DNA from: Schaalia sp. 19OD2882
GTDB lineage: Bacteria; Actinomycetota; Actinomycetes; Actinomycetales; Actinomycetaceae
DNA: 64,000 bases
Reading direction: 5' to 3'
Assembly (NCBI RefSeq): GCF_018986735.1
Contig: NZ_CP065521.1
Coordinates: 1,178,001 to 1,242,000 of the forward strand
Below the pieces are notes generated by a model. The model had not been told where the DNA came from and ran no database searches. It worked only from the letters and a program-made list of their open reading frames with translations. Position 1 is the first letter of the stretch. Each line of letters starts with the position of its first letter. Of this stretch, positions 18,612 to 27,884 are shown piece by piece. A program made the position numbers and the translations under genes.

Positions 18612-20113
18612 ATGGCCGTCGACGACAAGGCATTCGAGAGACTTTTGACCTTCTACCCCAAACGGTGGCGTGAGACGAATGGAGAGGTCTTCCTCGCCAC
18701 CGCCATCGAAGAGGCCCGAGTGCGCGGCCGGGAACGCCCCGACGCCGCGCTGCGCCTGTCCGCCCTCACCCACGGCTGGGGTACCCGCCTGGGCCTGCGA
18801 AGCGCCCTCGTGGCGGCGCCTGCGGGAGCGTTGCTCGCCTTGGCCCACCAGTGGATCTTCATGACGGTGTGGATCGATGTCGCTCAGGTCCACTCCCTCG
18901 ACGCGGACCACCCCCTGCGCATCGCCCTGTCGATCGGAGAGAGCACCATCGCCCTCATCCTCATCCCCCTCCTGTCCCTCATCGCCATCGCCTCGCTCGT
19001 GCGGGTCGGAGGCCGGCTGCTGCCGCCTCGCGCCTCCTCGTCGTGGCCGGCGGGACAGCCGCCTTCGGTGCCGCATGGCTCGCACAGGTGGCACGGGTCT
19101 TCCTCTGGGCAGGAAACCCACAAGGAATCGGCGCCTGGACGGGCCTGGTCGACTCCGTGCAATGGTGGGCGCCCGTCCTGGTCATCACGAGCTTGGCCGC
19201 TCACCTGTCCGAGGAGATCCTGCGAGCCTCCGTGGCCAACCGGCTCGTGAGGATCCTTCTGGGCACGGCCGTCGGAGTCCCGCTCGGATGCGTGGCAGCC
19301 GCGCTCACCGGAGTACCCGTGGCCTGGCTGGCCATCGACCTGCTCGCACTGGGAGGAGCGATCATCCTGGCCCTTTCACGCGGAAAGGGTGTGTCAGACG
19401 AAGACACCGGCGCGGTCATCTCCCGACCAGGTCGAGGACGGCCCGTGCGAAAGGCCGTACCTCTCGCGGTGAGCCTGACCGTCTCCGTAGGCGCACTCAC
19501 AGGCCTGGTTGCGGCCTCGTGGGACACGATCTTCGGCTTCTTGCCCGGGATCGCCCAACTGGGTGAAAGTCTCGCGCCGGGGTCCGGGGTGCCCGTCACC
19601 GTCTTCGGCCTGGACGGTCAGCAAATGGCCTTCCTTGCTCCACTCGTCCTGCTGCCGATGTGGGGAATCTGCGAATCGGCGATCGCGAGGCACTCGCACC
19701 TGAGCATCTGGGGGCCGATCGGGTTCCTGTGGACCGGATGGGCACTGGCGTCCCTGACCATCGTCTCCGACACAGTGGGGCAAACCGTACGCCGAGTCGC
19801 AGAGGCCACACACCTGTTCACCGACCCCAAGGGCTTCGACGTGCTGGTCACCATGCTTGTCGTCCTCACCCTGCCGGGCGTCGTGTGGCTGGTCGACCGT
19901 CACCTTCCACGCCGCTGGCCCGTGCGTCTGCCCGTCGCCGTCTTCGTCGCCTGCGCGTGGACGCTGTCGGGCCTCATCGTCCTCTTCGGCACCCCGTGGT
20001 TCTTCGCGCCCTTGGCGGCAGTGGTCCTCATCGTGCGCGTGTGGACCGTGAGACCCGCGCTCGGAGCCCCCGGGCAGAACCGTGGCGAACAGACCGACGG
20101 GCCGGGGCACTGA
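18612..20113 (+). pseudogene. Polytopic membrane protein with N-terminal HAAS-like region, split by a frameshift
   Basis: Two overlapping frames together encode what looks like one membrane protein of about 500 residues. The first frame, from ATG 18612 with an AGAGGAG site, gives a cytoplasmic FYPKRWRETNGEVFLATAIEE region like those found beside PadR regulators, then two hydrophobic helices, and becomes nonsensical after VRVGGRLLPP. The second frame, one base back, becomes sensible at RLLVVAGGTAAFGAAWLAQV and continues with about eight more membrane segments to the stop at 20113. The switch lies around 19005-19040. A single extra base, a sequencing error or a programmed -1 shift could all explain it. 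Function unknown; it is probably the PadR target. Confidence 0.7.
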
Positions 20114-20174
20114 CCCACACGAGGCGTCCCGGAGGGGGCAGGAGCACGTACCCGGTGGGAGCCGCGTGTCCCGA

Positions 20175-20202
20175 TTGACGAGGACGGGGGTGTCAGTGAA
20201 AT
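20175..20202 (+). promoter_or_regulatory. Candidate promoter of the GH31 gene
   Basis: A TTGACG -35 box (20175-20180) and TGAAAT -10 box (20197-20202) are separated by 16 bases. This is one of the few places in the window with a recognisable -35. It lies about 100 bases before the GH31 start. Confidence 0.5.
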
Positions 20203-20300
20203 GATCCACCGGAGCCCCGCCTCGGCGTCCTCGCCGAGGCCGCCCTCGTCCCCGGCGCCCCGAGGACACCACGGACCCGAATCGTCTCCGAGGAGCACAT

Positions 20301-22751
20301 GTGAGCCTGCCCGAACACTTCCGTCCTCGCCCCGCAGGTCTCCCGCAGGCCCACATGGTTCTTTCCGGGCCGACCTGGCGCGTGCAGGTCCTGACCGAAC
20401 GCCTCATGCGCATCGAGTGGTCGCCCTCGGGCCGATTCGTCGACGGGCCCACGCAGATGGTGGTGGACAGGGGCTTCCCGGCGCCCGCCGGTGTCGTCGT
20501 GGAACGCGCGGGAGCCGGTGCCCAGGTGCGCACCCGACACATGACCCTGGACTACGACGGGCAGGAGTTCTCCTCACGCGGCCTGGTGGCCACAGTGCTG
20601 CGATCGGCCGGCTGGGAAGGCATGTGGAGGTGGGGGGAACACACCGACTCCGAATGGATCCACCTGCGCAACCTCCGGGGAACTGCACGCACCCTGGACA
20701 ATGTCGACGGGCGGGTCGCCCTCGACGACGGGATCATGGACGGCCGTGGGATCACCGCTCTTGAGGACCCGACCATGATCCTCACCCAGGACGGGTGGCT
20801 GGAGGCGCGCGAAGAAGGCGCCAAGGACGTCTACGTGTTCGCCCACGGCCACGACTTCCGCGGCGCCATGGCCGACTTCTACCGGCTGACCGGCGCCCAA
20901 CCCGTTTTGCCCCGACATGCGCTCGGCAACTGGTGGAGCCGCTTCCACCGCTACACGCAGGAGGAGTACCTGCAGGTCCTGGAGGCTTTCAAGGCTCGGA
21001 ACGTCCCCCTGTCGGTCGCCGTCATCGACATGGACTGGCACATCACCGACGTGCCCGAAGGGCAGGGCTCCGGATGGACCGGATTCACATGGAACCGGGA
21101 GCTCTTCCCCGATCCGGCAGCCCTGGCCGACGAGATCCACGCCCGGGGACTGGCCCTGTCCCTCAACCTGCATCCCGCCGACGGCATCCGTCCCTTCGAA
21201 GACGCCCACGAGCGAGTCTCACGGCGTCTGGGTCTGGACCCCGCCCAAGGCAGACCCGTGCCCTTCGACGCCGCCGACCCGGAGTTCCTCCAGGTCTATC
21301 TGGAAGAGGTCCTGCACCCCCTGGAGGACCGGGGCGTCGACTTCTGGTGGATCGACTGGCAGCAGGGAACCCACACCCGCCTCCCCGGCCTGGACCCCCT
21401 GTGGGTCCTCAACCACCTGCACGTCCTCGACAACGCTCATCGCCGTGGTGGACGTGGACTCACCCTGTCGCGTTACGCGGGCCCCGGATCCCACCGTTAT
21501 CCGGTGGGCTTTTCCGGGGACACGATCATCACGTGGGACTCACTGGACTTCCAGGCCGAGTTCACCGCCACCGCCTCGAACATCGGCTACGGCTGGTGGA
21601 GTCACGACATCGGCGGACACATGGGTGGTACGCGCGACGGGGAGCTGTCCACCCGCTGGGTGCAGCTCGGAGTGTTCAGCCCCATTTTGCGCCTGCACTC
21701 GACGACCAACCCCTTCACCGCCAAGGAACCGTGGCGCTTCGGGGAGCGTGAACAGCACGTGCAGGAGGACTTCCTGCGTCTGCGGCACCGCTTGGTGCCC
21801 TACCTGCACAGCGAGCAGTTGTGGGGCCACGAGTCGCTGCAGCCGCTGGTCCAGCCCATGTACTGGGAGGACCCGACTCACCACCAAGCCTGGGAGGTGC
21901 CGAACCAGTTCATGTTCGGCCGCCTGCTCACCGTCGCCCCGGTGACCACCCCCGCGTCCTCGGTCACGGACATGGCGCGAATGGACGCCTGGCTGCCCGA
22001 GGGGTGCTGGACCGACCTGCTCACCGGCCTGTCATACGAGGGTGGGCGCCGCATCGCCTTCCAGCGCCCTCTGGAGGAGGTGCCGGTTCTGGCCCGTGCC
22101 GGAGCCGTCCTGCCCCTGGCAGGGATTGCTTCGCCCTCCCAGGCGCTGCACCGAGGGGAGTGCGGTCGGCTCTCGGTCGACCTTCCCGAAGCCGTCGAGG
22201 TCGTGGTCGTTGCCGGGGCCGATGGGCACTACATCCTCGTCGAGGACGACGGGGGCGAGGGCGGAGCGCAGGTGCGCACACGCATCACCTGGTCCGAAGC
22301 CGAGCGGGAACTCACCATCCACGAACCAGAGGGACAGGCGGAACTGATCCCGGCCGGACGCCGCTGGGCAGTGCGGGTCCTCGGAGTCCGCGGGCCCGAG
22401 CCGTTGTCGCCCTGCGCCGCTGAATCCGCGGTCGGCGACGCCTCGGTTCAGGCCCGGTGGGAGGCTTCGACCGGCGCCCTGTGTGCGATGATCCCGCCCT
22501 CGATGGTGGGTGCGCCGGTGCGCATCGAGACGGACTCGGCGCTTCCCGAAGCGGCGAGCATTCCCGGTCGGGTGCGTCGAATGCTGGAACGGGCACGCGC
22601 GGACGTGGGGCGCAAGGAGGAGGTGCTCCACCTCGTGTCCCGACAGAGTCCGCTGGTGGCCCTGGGGCAGATCGTCTGCTCCGACATCCCCGAGGACCTG
22701 CGCATCGCCCTGGTCGAAATCCTCACCGCAACCCCCACCCCCTCTGCGTGA
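20301..22751 (+). CDS. Glycoside hydrolase family 31 (alpha-glucosidase/alpha-xylosidase type)
   Basis: An 816-residue retaining alpha-glycosidase. The N-terminal beta-sandwich is followed by a (beta/alpha)8 barrel from about residue 195. The nucleophile is probably Asp352 in FWWIDWQQG and the acid/base Asp407 in GFSGDT. RYAGPGSHRYP and WWSHDIGGHMGG are further family blocks, and a C-terminal beta-domain ends the protein. No signal peptide is seen, so it is likely cytoplasmic. The WIDWQQ form of the nucleophile motif suggests a subgroup different from classical maltases, but substrate specificity cannot be read. A GAGGAG site precedes the GTG. The stop codon lies inside the first copy of a repeat that recurs inverted about 650 bases downstream. 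Confidence 0.9.
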   Translation: MSLPEHFRPRPAGLPQAHMVLSGPTWRVQVLTERLMRIEWSPSGRFVDGPTQMVVDRGFPAPAGVVVERAGAGAQVRTRHMTLDYDGQEFSSRGLVATVLRSAGWEGMWRWGEHTDSEWIHLRNLRGTARTLDNVDGRVALDDGIMDGRGITALEDPTMILTQDGWLEAREEGAKDVYVFAHGHDFRGAMADFYRLTGAQPVLPRHALGNWWSRFHRYTQEEYLQVLEAFKARNVPLSVAVIDMDWHITDVPEGQGSGWTGFTWNRELFPDPAALADEIHARGLALSLNLHPADGIRPFEDAHERVSRRLGLDPAQGRPVPFDAADPEFLQVYLEEVLHPLEDRGVDFWWIDWQQGTHTRLPGLDPLWVLNHLHVLDNAHRRGGRGLTLSRYAGPGSHRYPVGFSGDTIITWDSLDFQAEFTATASNIGYGWWSHDIGGHMGGTRDGELSTRWVQLGVFSPILRLHSTTNPFTAKEPWRFGEREQHVQEDFLRLRHRLVPYLHSEQLWGHESLQPLVQPMYWEDPTHHQAWEVPNQFMFGRLLTVAPVTTPASSVTDMARMDAWLPEGCWTDLLTGLSYEGGRRIAFQRPLEEVPVLARAGAVLPLAGIASPSQALHRGECGRLSVDLPEAVEVVVVAGADGHYILVEDDGGEGGAQVRTRITWSEAERELTIHEPEGQAELIPAGRRWAVRVLGVRGPEPLSPCAAESAVGDASVQARWEASTGALCAMIPPSMVGAPVRIETDSALPEAASIPGRVRRMLERARADVGRKEEVLHLVSRQSPLVALGQIVCSDIPEDLRIALVEILTATPTPSA

Positions 22752-22785
22752 GATTCGTCCGTCGCGTGGCGAGATTCGTCCGTCC
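22748..22785 (+). repeat. Left copy of an imperfect inverted repeat
   Basis: Two units of GAGATTCGTCCGTC (22750-22763 and 22771-22784) are joined by 7 bases. The same two-unit layout recurs in reverse orientation at 23425-23462. The repeat supplies the GH31 stop codon. C-rich flanks just outside it are also similar at both copies. Confidence 0.7.
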
Positions 22786-22813
22786 GGGCGACGTACCGAA
22801 TCAGGAGACAGGA

Positions 22814-23271
22814 TCAGAACTCTCGCTCGAACTTCGTCAAGAGACGCGGGAGGTCCTGGCCACGTGTGGGACCGGCATGGATGCGGAATGACTCGCTGAG
22901 CGCCGGCGTGTCGAAGCACTGCTCAGTGGCCAACGGCACCACCGTGTACCCGACTGCCTCCAGAGCCATCCTTCGACGCTCCTCTTTCGCAGCCACCTGC
23001 GCACCGTCGGGACCCTCGTACTTCAGGTGAACCTGCGGGCTGATGGCTTCACGACGCCACCATGCGTCACGACCGCGGATTCCAGGACCGCCACCCCATC
23101 GGGGCAGGCGAGCATGAGGTCCCGCAGTCGTGCGCGGTGAATGAGCGATTCCTGTGTCCACCATGGAAGCGAGGCGGGCATGTGAAGGAAGGTTGAGCGG
23201 CGCAGCCTGACGGGAAGGTGTCCGGGTACATGGTCGCCGCGCGGCGAAATGAATGGCTGTGCGGGGTCCAT
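22814..23271 (-). pseudogene. Decayed ORF, C-terminus resembling DUF559/PDDEXK-type proteins
   Basis: The end of this leftward frame (KYEGPDGAQVAAKEERRRM, then LEAVGYTVVPLATEQCF) looks like the C-terminus of DUF559-like proteins, which have a restriction-endonuclease fold. Upstream the sensible sequence moves to another frame, from ATG 23271 (DPAQPFISPRGDHVPGHLP) to AVLESAVVTHGG, and that frame stops at 23023. The junction lies around 23040-23090. Even joined, the product (about 150 residues) lacks the middle expected for the family, so a deletion as well as a frameshift is likely. The remnant fills the space between the two inverted repeats. The family assignment is weak; the frame disruption is clear. 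Confidence 0.45.
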
Positions 23272-23424
23272 GTCCACACCTTGGTCGGTCGCACGATGCG
23301 GCGGAAGACGCTCGAATGCTGCCTGCGGACAATCACCGTCCGGCTGCACCCCCTGTGGACAACTGCTTCCCCGTCCTCCCGTCGGCCCGAGCCGGGAGTC
23401 CCCTCGGTTGCGAGTTCCTTGCCA

Positions 23425-23462
23425 GGACGGACGAATCTCGTGGGATGACAGACGAATCTCAC
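23425..23462 (-). repeat. Right copy of the imperfect inverted repeat
   Basis: Read on the minus strand, this carries two units, GAGATTCGTCTGTC and GAGATTCGTCCGTCC, with the same spacing as the copy at 22748-22785. The outer units and spacing match; the central 7 bases differ. It ends about 35 bases before the next gene. Confidence 0.7.
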
Positions 23463-23496
23463 GGAGAACGGGGGTGGGCTGGGGCACAATTGAGGC

Positions 23497-24114
23497 ATGT
23501 CCTACGTCGAGATGCACCCTGAAAACCCGCAGGCACGATTCGTCAAGAAGGCGGTGGACGTCCTGCGCGAGGGCGGAACCATCGCCCTGCCCACCGATTC
23601 CGGCTACGCAATTGCGTGCCTGCTCGGCAACAAGGAAGGCATGGACGTCATCCGCGAGATCCGCCGCCTGGACGACAAGCACAACTTCTCGCTGCTGTGC
23701 CACTCCTTCGCCCAATTCGGGGAACTGGTCATCGTCGGCAACTCCGAGTTCCGCACGATCAAGGCCCTGACCCCCGGCGCGTACACCTTCATCCTCAAAG
23801 GAACCAAGGACGTGCCTCGGATGACCCTCAACAAGAAGAAGCACACCGTGGGTGTGCGTCTGCCCGACCACGTCATCACCCAGGCGGTCCTGGCTGAACT
23901 CGGTGAACCTCTGCTGTGCTCGACCCTCATCATGCCGGGGGAGAGCGAACCGCTCAGTGACGGTTTCGAGGTTGACGAGAGGATCGGCCGCATGGTCGGC
24001 CTCGTCCTCGTCGGCCCCGTGGGAAGCACCGACCCGACCACCGTCGTCGACTTCACCTCCGGGGCGCCGGAGGTGGTTCGCAAGGGGGCGGGGGACACCT
24101 CCCTCTTCGATTGA
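23497..24114 (+). CDS. YrdC/Sua5/YciO family protein (L-threonylcarbamoyladenylate synthase-like)
   Basis: A 205-residue single-domain protein of the YrdC-like fold. It shows the nucleotide-binding GGTIALPTDSGYAIACL block, RRLDDKHNFSLLCHSF, and the LTPGAYTFILKGTKDVP and VGVRLPDHVI segments typical of the YciO branch. YrdC and Sua5 make threonylcarbamoyl-AMP for the t6A37 modification of ANN-decoding tRNAs; YciO members are relatives whose exact activity is less certain. The C-terminal extension of Sua5 proper is absent. CACAAT ends six bases before the ATG, and GAGG is close by, so leaderless or short-leader transcription is possible. It lies directly beyond the inverted-repeat element. Confidence 0.85.
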   Translation: MSYVEMHPENPQARFVKKAVDVLREGGTIALPTDSGYAIACLLGNKEGMDVIREIRRLDDKHNFSLLCHSFAQFGELVIVGNSEFRTIKALTPGAYTFILKGTKDVPRMTLNKKKHTVGVRLPDHVITQAVLAELGEPLLCSTLIMPGESEPLSDGFEVDERIGRMVGLVLVGPVGSTDPTTVVDFTSGAPEVVRKGAGDTSLFD

Positions 24115-24192
24115 CGAGGACGGCCCACCACCTGTGACACATCCCGCGACGTAGTGGGACGAACACGACGAGAACCATGTCGGAGGCTCACC

Positions 24193-24198
24193 TAGTAT
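24193..24198 (+). promoter_or_regulatory. -10 box of the L,D-transpeptidase gene
   Basis: TAGTAT lies eight bases before ATG 24207, consistent with a leaderless or near-leaderless transcript. Confidence 0.55.
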
Positions 24199-24206
24199 TG
24201 GTTCTG

Positions 24207-25631
24207 ATGAATCCCACGACCAAGGTCCTCACGCTCTGCCTCGTCGGAGCGCTCGTCGCCGGCGGCGCGACCGCAGCCGTGCGTGCGAACCGCTATGCCG
24301 ACCGCGCCCTTGAAGGAACCACCGTCGCCGGAGTGGACGTTTCCGGCATGACGCTGGACGAGGCGGCTGCCGCCATCCAGTCCCGTGTGGACACCACGAC
24401 CCTTTCGGTCGAAGTCGGCCAGTCCAGCGCCGAGTACACCCTCGCCGACCTGGGGGTGCAGGTCGATGCGAAGGCCAGTGCCGAAAACGCGCTCGCCGCC
24501 AACGCTGATCTGCTCACACGAGTCCTGCCCCACCAGGCGCACTCGGTCGATCTCGTGGCGGAGCGCGACCAGAGCGCGCAGTCGGGCGTCCTGGAGACCT
24601 TGGTGCGCAGCGCCGGAGCCCCTGTGGTCGACGCCGCGGTCAAACGCTCCGCCGACGGCGCCACGTACGTGGTCTCGCCCGCCTCCGAAGGGGTTGCGGT
24701 CTCGACGGAGGGTTTCGCCCAGGCGGTCGACCAGGCCCTGACCACCTTGCGCCCCTCCTCGGTGTCACTGTCCGTCGAACACACGACGCCGCGGGTGACC
24801 ACCGAGCAGGCGAATGCGGTGGCTGCCAAGGCCAATGCGCTGCTCGCGCCGGAGGTCAAACTCACGGACGGAGTCGACAACTTCGTGGCCAGTGCGGCCG
24901 ACAAGGCCGCTTGGGTGTCCATCCCGCAGTCCGGCGGCGTGCTGGGCGAGCCTGCCGTCGATGCCACCAAGGTGCGCGAGTGGGTGGACAAGGTCGCAGC
25001 CTCCACCAACGAGGAGGCGCGCCCCGGCCAGAAGAGCATCAACTCCCGCGGCGAGGTCGTCGGCGTCCAGTACGCCGGAGGCAAGAGCCTTCGCGCCAGC
25101 AACCAGGCCGAGGTCGCCAAGGGAGTGCTCCAGGCGGTCCAGGGCGGAGCCGCCTACGCCGGAGACTTCGACTACCAGCAGGTCGACCCGGAACTGGTGA
25201 CGGTCAACGTCCCGGACTGGAACAAGGACGACGTCTACTCCCCGGCCGCAGGCCAGCGGTGGATCGACGTGGATCTCACCCAGAACACGGTCTCGGCATA
25301 TGAGGGGCGCGTCCTGGTCCAGGGGCCGGTCTACATGGTGCCGGGCGCTCCGGGCACGGAGACGATCACCGGCACCTACGCCGTGTACCTCAAGTACGAC
25401 GCCCAGACCATGCGCGGCGAGAACCTCGACGGATCCAAGTACGAGACCCCCGATGTCCCGTGGGTCATGTACTTCACCGGTGGCTACGCCCTGCACGGCG
25501 CCTACTGGCGCTCCGAGTTCGGGTGGTCCGGATACGGCGGCTCACACGGGTGCGTGAACATGCCGGTCGAGCAGGCCAAGTGGTTCTACGACTGGGCCGG
25601 CCTCGGCACACCCGTCATCAGCCACTACTGA
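24207..25631 (+). CDS. L,D-transpeptidase (YkuD) with peptidoglycan-binding repeats
   Basis: A 474-residue exported cell-wall enzyme that forms 3-3 peptidoglycan cross-links or anchors proteins. The N-terminus has one hydrophobic signal or anchor segment (about residues 5-28), then two PG_binding_4-type domains with VAGVDVSGMTLDEAAAAI at the first. The C-terminal YkuD domain carries YALHGAYWRSEFG and the catalytic SHGCVNM with Cys449, close to the C-terminus. A longer frame from ATG 24177 was rejected because it begins upstream of the -10 box. The gene just downstream, rarA, starts nine bases after the stop and may be co-transcribed. Confidence 0.9.
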   Translation: MNPTTKVLTLCLVGALVAGGATAAVRANRYADRALEGTTVAGVDVSGMTLDEAAAAIQSRVDTTTLSVEVGQSSAEYTLADLGVQVDAKASAENALAANADLLTRVLPHQAHSVDLVAERDQSAQSGVLETLVRSAGAPVVDAAVKRSADGATYVVSPASEGVAVSTEGFAQAVDQALTTLRPSSVSLSVEHTTPRVTTEQANAVAAKANALLAPEVKLTDGVDNFVASAADKAAWVSIPQSGGVLGEPAVDATKVREWVDKVAASTNEEARPGQKSINSRGEVVGVQYAGGKSLRASNQAEVAKGVLQAVQGGAAYAGDFDYQQVDPELVTVNVPDWNKDDVYSPAAGQRWIDVDLTQNTVSAYEGRVLVQGPVYMVPGAPGTETITGTYAVYLKYDAQTMRGENLDGSKYETPDVPWVMYFTGGYALHGAYWRSEFGWSGYGGSHGCVNMPVEQAKWFYDWAGLGTPVISHY

Positions 25632-25640
25632 GGCCTCCCG

Positions 25641-26984
25641 GTGGACCTCTTCGAGACCCAAGGGCTGGAGGACGTCGGCGTTCCCGCCTACGACCCGGCC
25701 GCGCCACTTGCGGTCCGCATGCGTCCCAGGACTGTGGACGAGGTCCTCGGCCAGTCCCACCTCTTGGGAGAGGGCGCTCCTTTGCGTCGCCTCCTCGAAC
25801 CGGCCGTCGCCGGACGCCCTGCGGTGTCCTCGGTCATCTTGTGGGGGCCACCGGGAACAGGAAAGACGACCTTCGCCTACCTGGTGGCGAGGTCCTCCGG
25901 GCGGCACTTCGCGGAACTGTCCGCCGTCAGCGCCGGGGTCAAGGACGTTCGCGAGGTCGTGGCCTCGGCCAAACGGCGCACTGTGGCATCGGGAGAGGAC
26001 ACCATCCTTTTCGTCGACGAGGTCCACCGCTTCTCCAAGTCCCAGCAGGACGCACTGCTGCCGGCGGTCGAGAACCGGTGGGTGACCTTGGTGGCCGCCA
26101 CGACGGAGAACCCGTCCTTCTCCGTCATCTCGCCTCTGCTGTCACGCTCACTCCTGCTGACCCTCAAACCCTTGGGTGACAAGGATGTCGAGGAGCTCGT
26201 GCAGCGTGCCCTGGCCGACGAACGCGGACTCGACGGACGTTGGACGATGGACGAGGACGCCCGCGCCGCCCTCGTCCGACTTGCCGGATCCGACGCCCGC
26301 AAGTCCTTGACCCTGCTCGAGGCCGCCGCCGGGGCCGCAGCCGACGCCGGATCGGAGGCCATCGACGTCGCCCATGTCGAAGCCGCGGCCAACCACGCGT
26401 TGGTGCGGTGGGACAGGGACCAGCACTACGACGTGGCCTCCGCCTTCATCAAGTCGATGCGCGGGTCCGACGTGGATGCCGCCGTCCACTACCTGGCGCG
26501 GATGGTCGAGGCGGGGGAGGACCCTCGCTTCATCGCCAGACGCGTGATGATCTGCGCGGCCGAGGACGTGGGCATGGCCGCCCCGGAGGTCCTGGCGACA
26601 ACCGTTGCTGCGGCCCAGGCCGTGGCGATGATCGGCATGCCGGAGGCGCGGATCGTCCTGGCCGAGGCCGTCATCGCCGTGGCAACGGCACCCAAGTCGA
26701 ATCGCGCCCTTGTGGCCATCGACACCGCATTGGCGGACCTGAGGGCCGGCAAAGGGGGACCGGTGCCCGCCCACCTGTGCGACGCCCACTACGCGGGGGC
26801 CCAGGCCTTGGGGCGCGGACAGGGCTACGTCTACGCACACGAGGCTCCCCACCACGTGGCGGCCCAGCAGTACCTTCCGGACGACCTGGTCGGTACCCGC
26901 TACTACGAACCCACCGACAACGGGACTGAGGCAATGCTCACCAAGCGCCTCCAGGTGCTCAGGGCATTGTTGGACCTGCGTTAG
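25641..26984 (+). CDS. rarA: Replication-associated recombination protein A (RarA/MgsA)
   Basis: A 447-residue clamp-loader-like AAA+ ATPase that acts at stalled replication forks. The Walker A motif GPPGTGKTT is near residue 75, Walker B is [10 protein letters not shown], followed by sensor 1 [10 protein letters not shown]. The C-terminal region has the family tetramerisation domain, with [20 protein letters not shown] and the [13 protein letters not shown] helix. It starts with GTG nine bases after the transpeptidase stop, with a weak ribosome-binding site (AGGCCTCC region). The stop codon overlaps the -10 box proposed for rpsD. Confidence 0.93.
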   Translation: MDLFETQGLEDVGVPAYDPAAPLAVRMRPRTVDEVLGQSHLLGEGAPLRRLLEPAVAGRPAVSSVILWGPPGTGKTTFAYLVARSSGRHFAELSAVSAGVKDVREVVASAKRRTVASGEDTILFVDEVHRFSKSQQDALLPAVENRWVTLVAATTENPSFSVISPLLSRSLLLTLKPLGDKDVEELVQRALADERGLDGRWTMDEDARAALVRLAGSDARKSLTLLEAAAGAAADAGSEAIDVAHVEAAANHALVRWDRDQHYDVASAFIKSMRGSDVDAAVHYLARMVEAGEDPRFIARRVMICAAEDVGMAAPEVLATTVAAAQAVAMIGMPEARIVLAEAVIAVATAPKSNRALVAIDTALADLRAGKGGPVPAHLCDAHYAGAQALGRGQGYVYAHEAPHHVAAQQYLPDDLVGTRYYEPTDNGTEAMLTKRLQVLRALLDLR

Positions 26985-27125
26985 ACTGTCCGGGTTGCCC
27001 ACCGCCAGTGGGTGGCATTCCGCCTGGGGTCTTGGCCGAAGGACGAATGTCCGGGAGTGGACCCCGTGTCGCGGACAGAAGGTTCGTGACATGACATGAC
27101 TGAGACAGGACAAGGAGATCCGTCA
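26982..27125 (+). promoter_or_regulatory. rpsD promoter and structured leader
   Basis: TAGACT at 26982-26987 overlaps the rarA stop and may be the -10 box. The following ~130 bases contain no gene but are rich in pairing: CCCAC/GTGGG around 26999-27013, and a GTCCG...CGGAC hairpin enclosing GGG/CCC around 27049-27078. An AAGGAG site ends the leader. S4 represses its own synthesis through leader RNA in several bacteria, so feedback control is plausible but not shown. Confidence 0.4.
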
Positions 27126-27749
27126 ATGGCAGGAAACCGTTCCCGCAAGCAGGTGCGCGAGTCGCGTGCCCTCGGCTTGGCGCTGACCCCGAAGGCCGTC
27201 CGCTACTTCGAGAAGCGCCCCTACGGCCCCGGTGAGCACGGCCGCAGCCGCCGCCGCCAGGAATCCGACTACGCGGTGCGTCTGAAGGAGAAGCAGCGTC
27301 TGCGCGCCCAGTACGGCATCCGTGAGGCCCAGATGCGCCACGCCTTCGAAGAGGCCCGCCGCACCGCCGGCCTGACCGGTGAGAACCTCGTCGAGCTGCT
27401 CGAGATGCGCTTGGACGCCTTGGTTCTGCGCGCCGGCTTCGCTCGCACGATCCAGCAGGCCCGCCAGGTCGTCGTCCACCGCCACATCCTCGTCGACGGC
27501 AAGATCGTCGACCGCCCCTCCTTCCGCGTGACCCCCGGCCAGACCATCCAGGTCAAGCCGAAGTCGCAGACCACCGTCCCCTTCGAGATCGCCGCCCAGG
27601 GCATCCACCGTGACGTCCTGCCCGCCGTCCCGGACTACCTGGACGTGGAGCTGGAGCGTCTCAAGGCCACTCTGGTGCGCCGCCCGAAGCGCGCCGAGGT
27701 TCCCGTGACCTGCGACGTGCAGATGGTCGTCGAGCACTACTCGCGCTGA
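27126..27749 (+). CDS. rpsD: 30S ribosomal protein S4
   Basis: A 207-residue primary 16S rRNA-binding protein that nucleates small-subunit assembly. The central S4 RNA-binding domain (RLDALVLRAGFARTIQQARQ, then VVHRHILVDGKIVDRPSF) and the C-terminal VTCDVQMVVEHYSR are typical. The N-terminal zinc-binding Cys motif of C+ S4 is absent, so this is the zinc-independent form. ATG 27126 was chosen over an in-frame ATG at 27096 because of the AAGGAG site and the family start MAGNRSRKQV. It is a stand-alone gene here, apart from the alpha operon, and is followed by a strong terminator. Confidence 0.96.
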   Translation: MAGNRSRKQVRESRALGLALTPKAVRYFEKRPYGPGEHGRSRRRQESDYAVRLKEKQRLRAQYGIREAQMRHAFEEARRTAGLTGENLVELLEMRLDALVLRAGFARTIQQARQVVVHRHILVDGKIVDRPSFRVTPGQTIQVKPKSQTTVPFEIAAQGIHRDVLPAVPDYLDVELERLKATLVRRPKRAEVPVTCDVQMVVEHYSR

Positions 27750-27764
27750 CGCGCGAGCACCGAG

Positions 27765-27798
27765 GGACCCCGGGGCCGCAGGCCCCCGGGGTCCTTTG
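27765..27798 (+). terminator. Intrinsic terminator after rpsD
   Basis: An 11-bp stem (27765-27775 with 27784-27794) is followed by a short T-run (TTTGT). It separates rpsD from alaS. Confidence 0.85.
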
Positions 27799-27870
27799 TC
27801 ATGCCCGGACGTGCCGGAAGTCATCCACCCTCGTGCCCAGGGCGATGTGCCCGGGCAGGAGGGTCGCCAC

Positions 27871-27876
27871 TAGGAT
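27871..27876 (+). promoter_or_regulatory. -10 box of alaS
   Basis: TAGGAT lies eight bases before the alaS ATG, with no ribosome-binding site of normal strength between, so the transcript is probably leaderless. Confidence 0.6.
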
Positions 27877-27884
27877 GAGGCACC

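Noticed and set aside
20173..24124. Shared 15-mer GATTGACGAGGACGG before GH31 and at the end of the YciO-family gene
   Set aside because: A single pair in GC-rich DNA, once as a promoter and once across a stop codon, with no further context similarity; probably chance.
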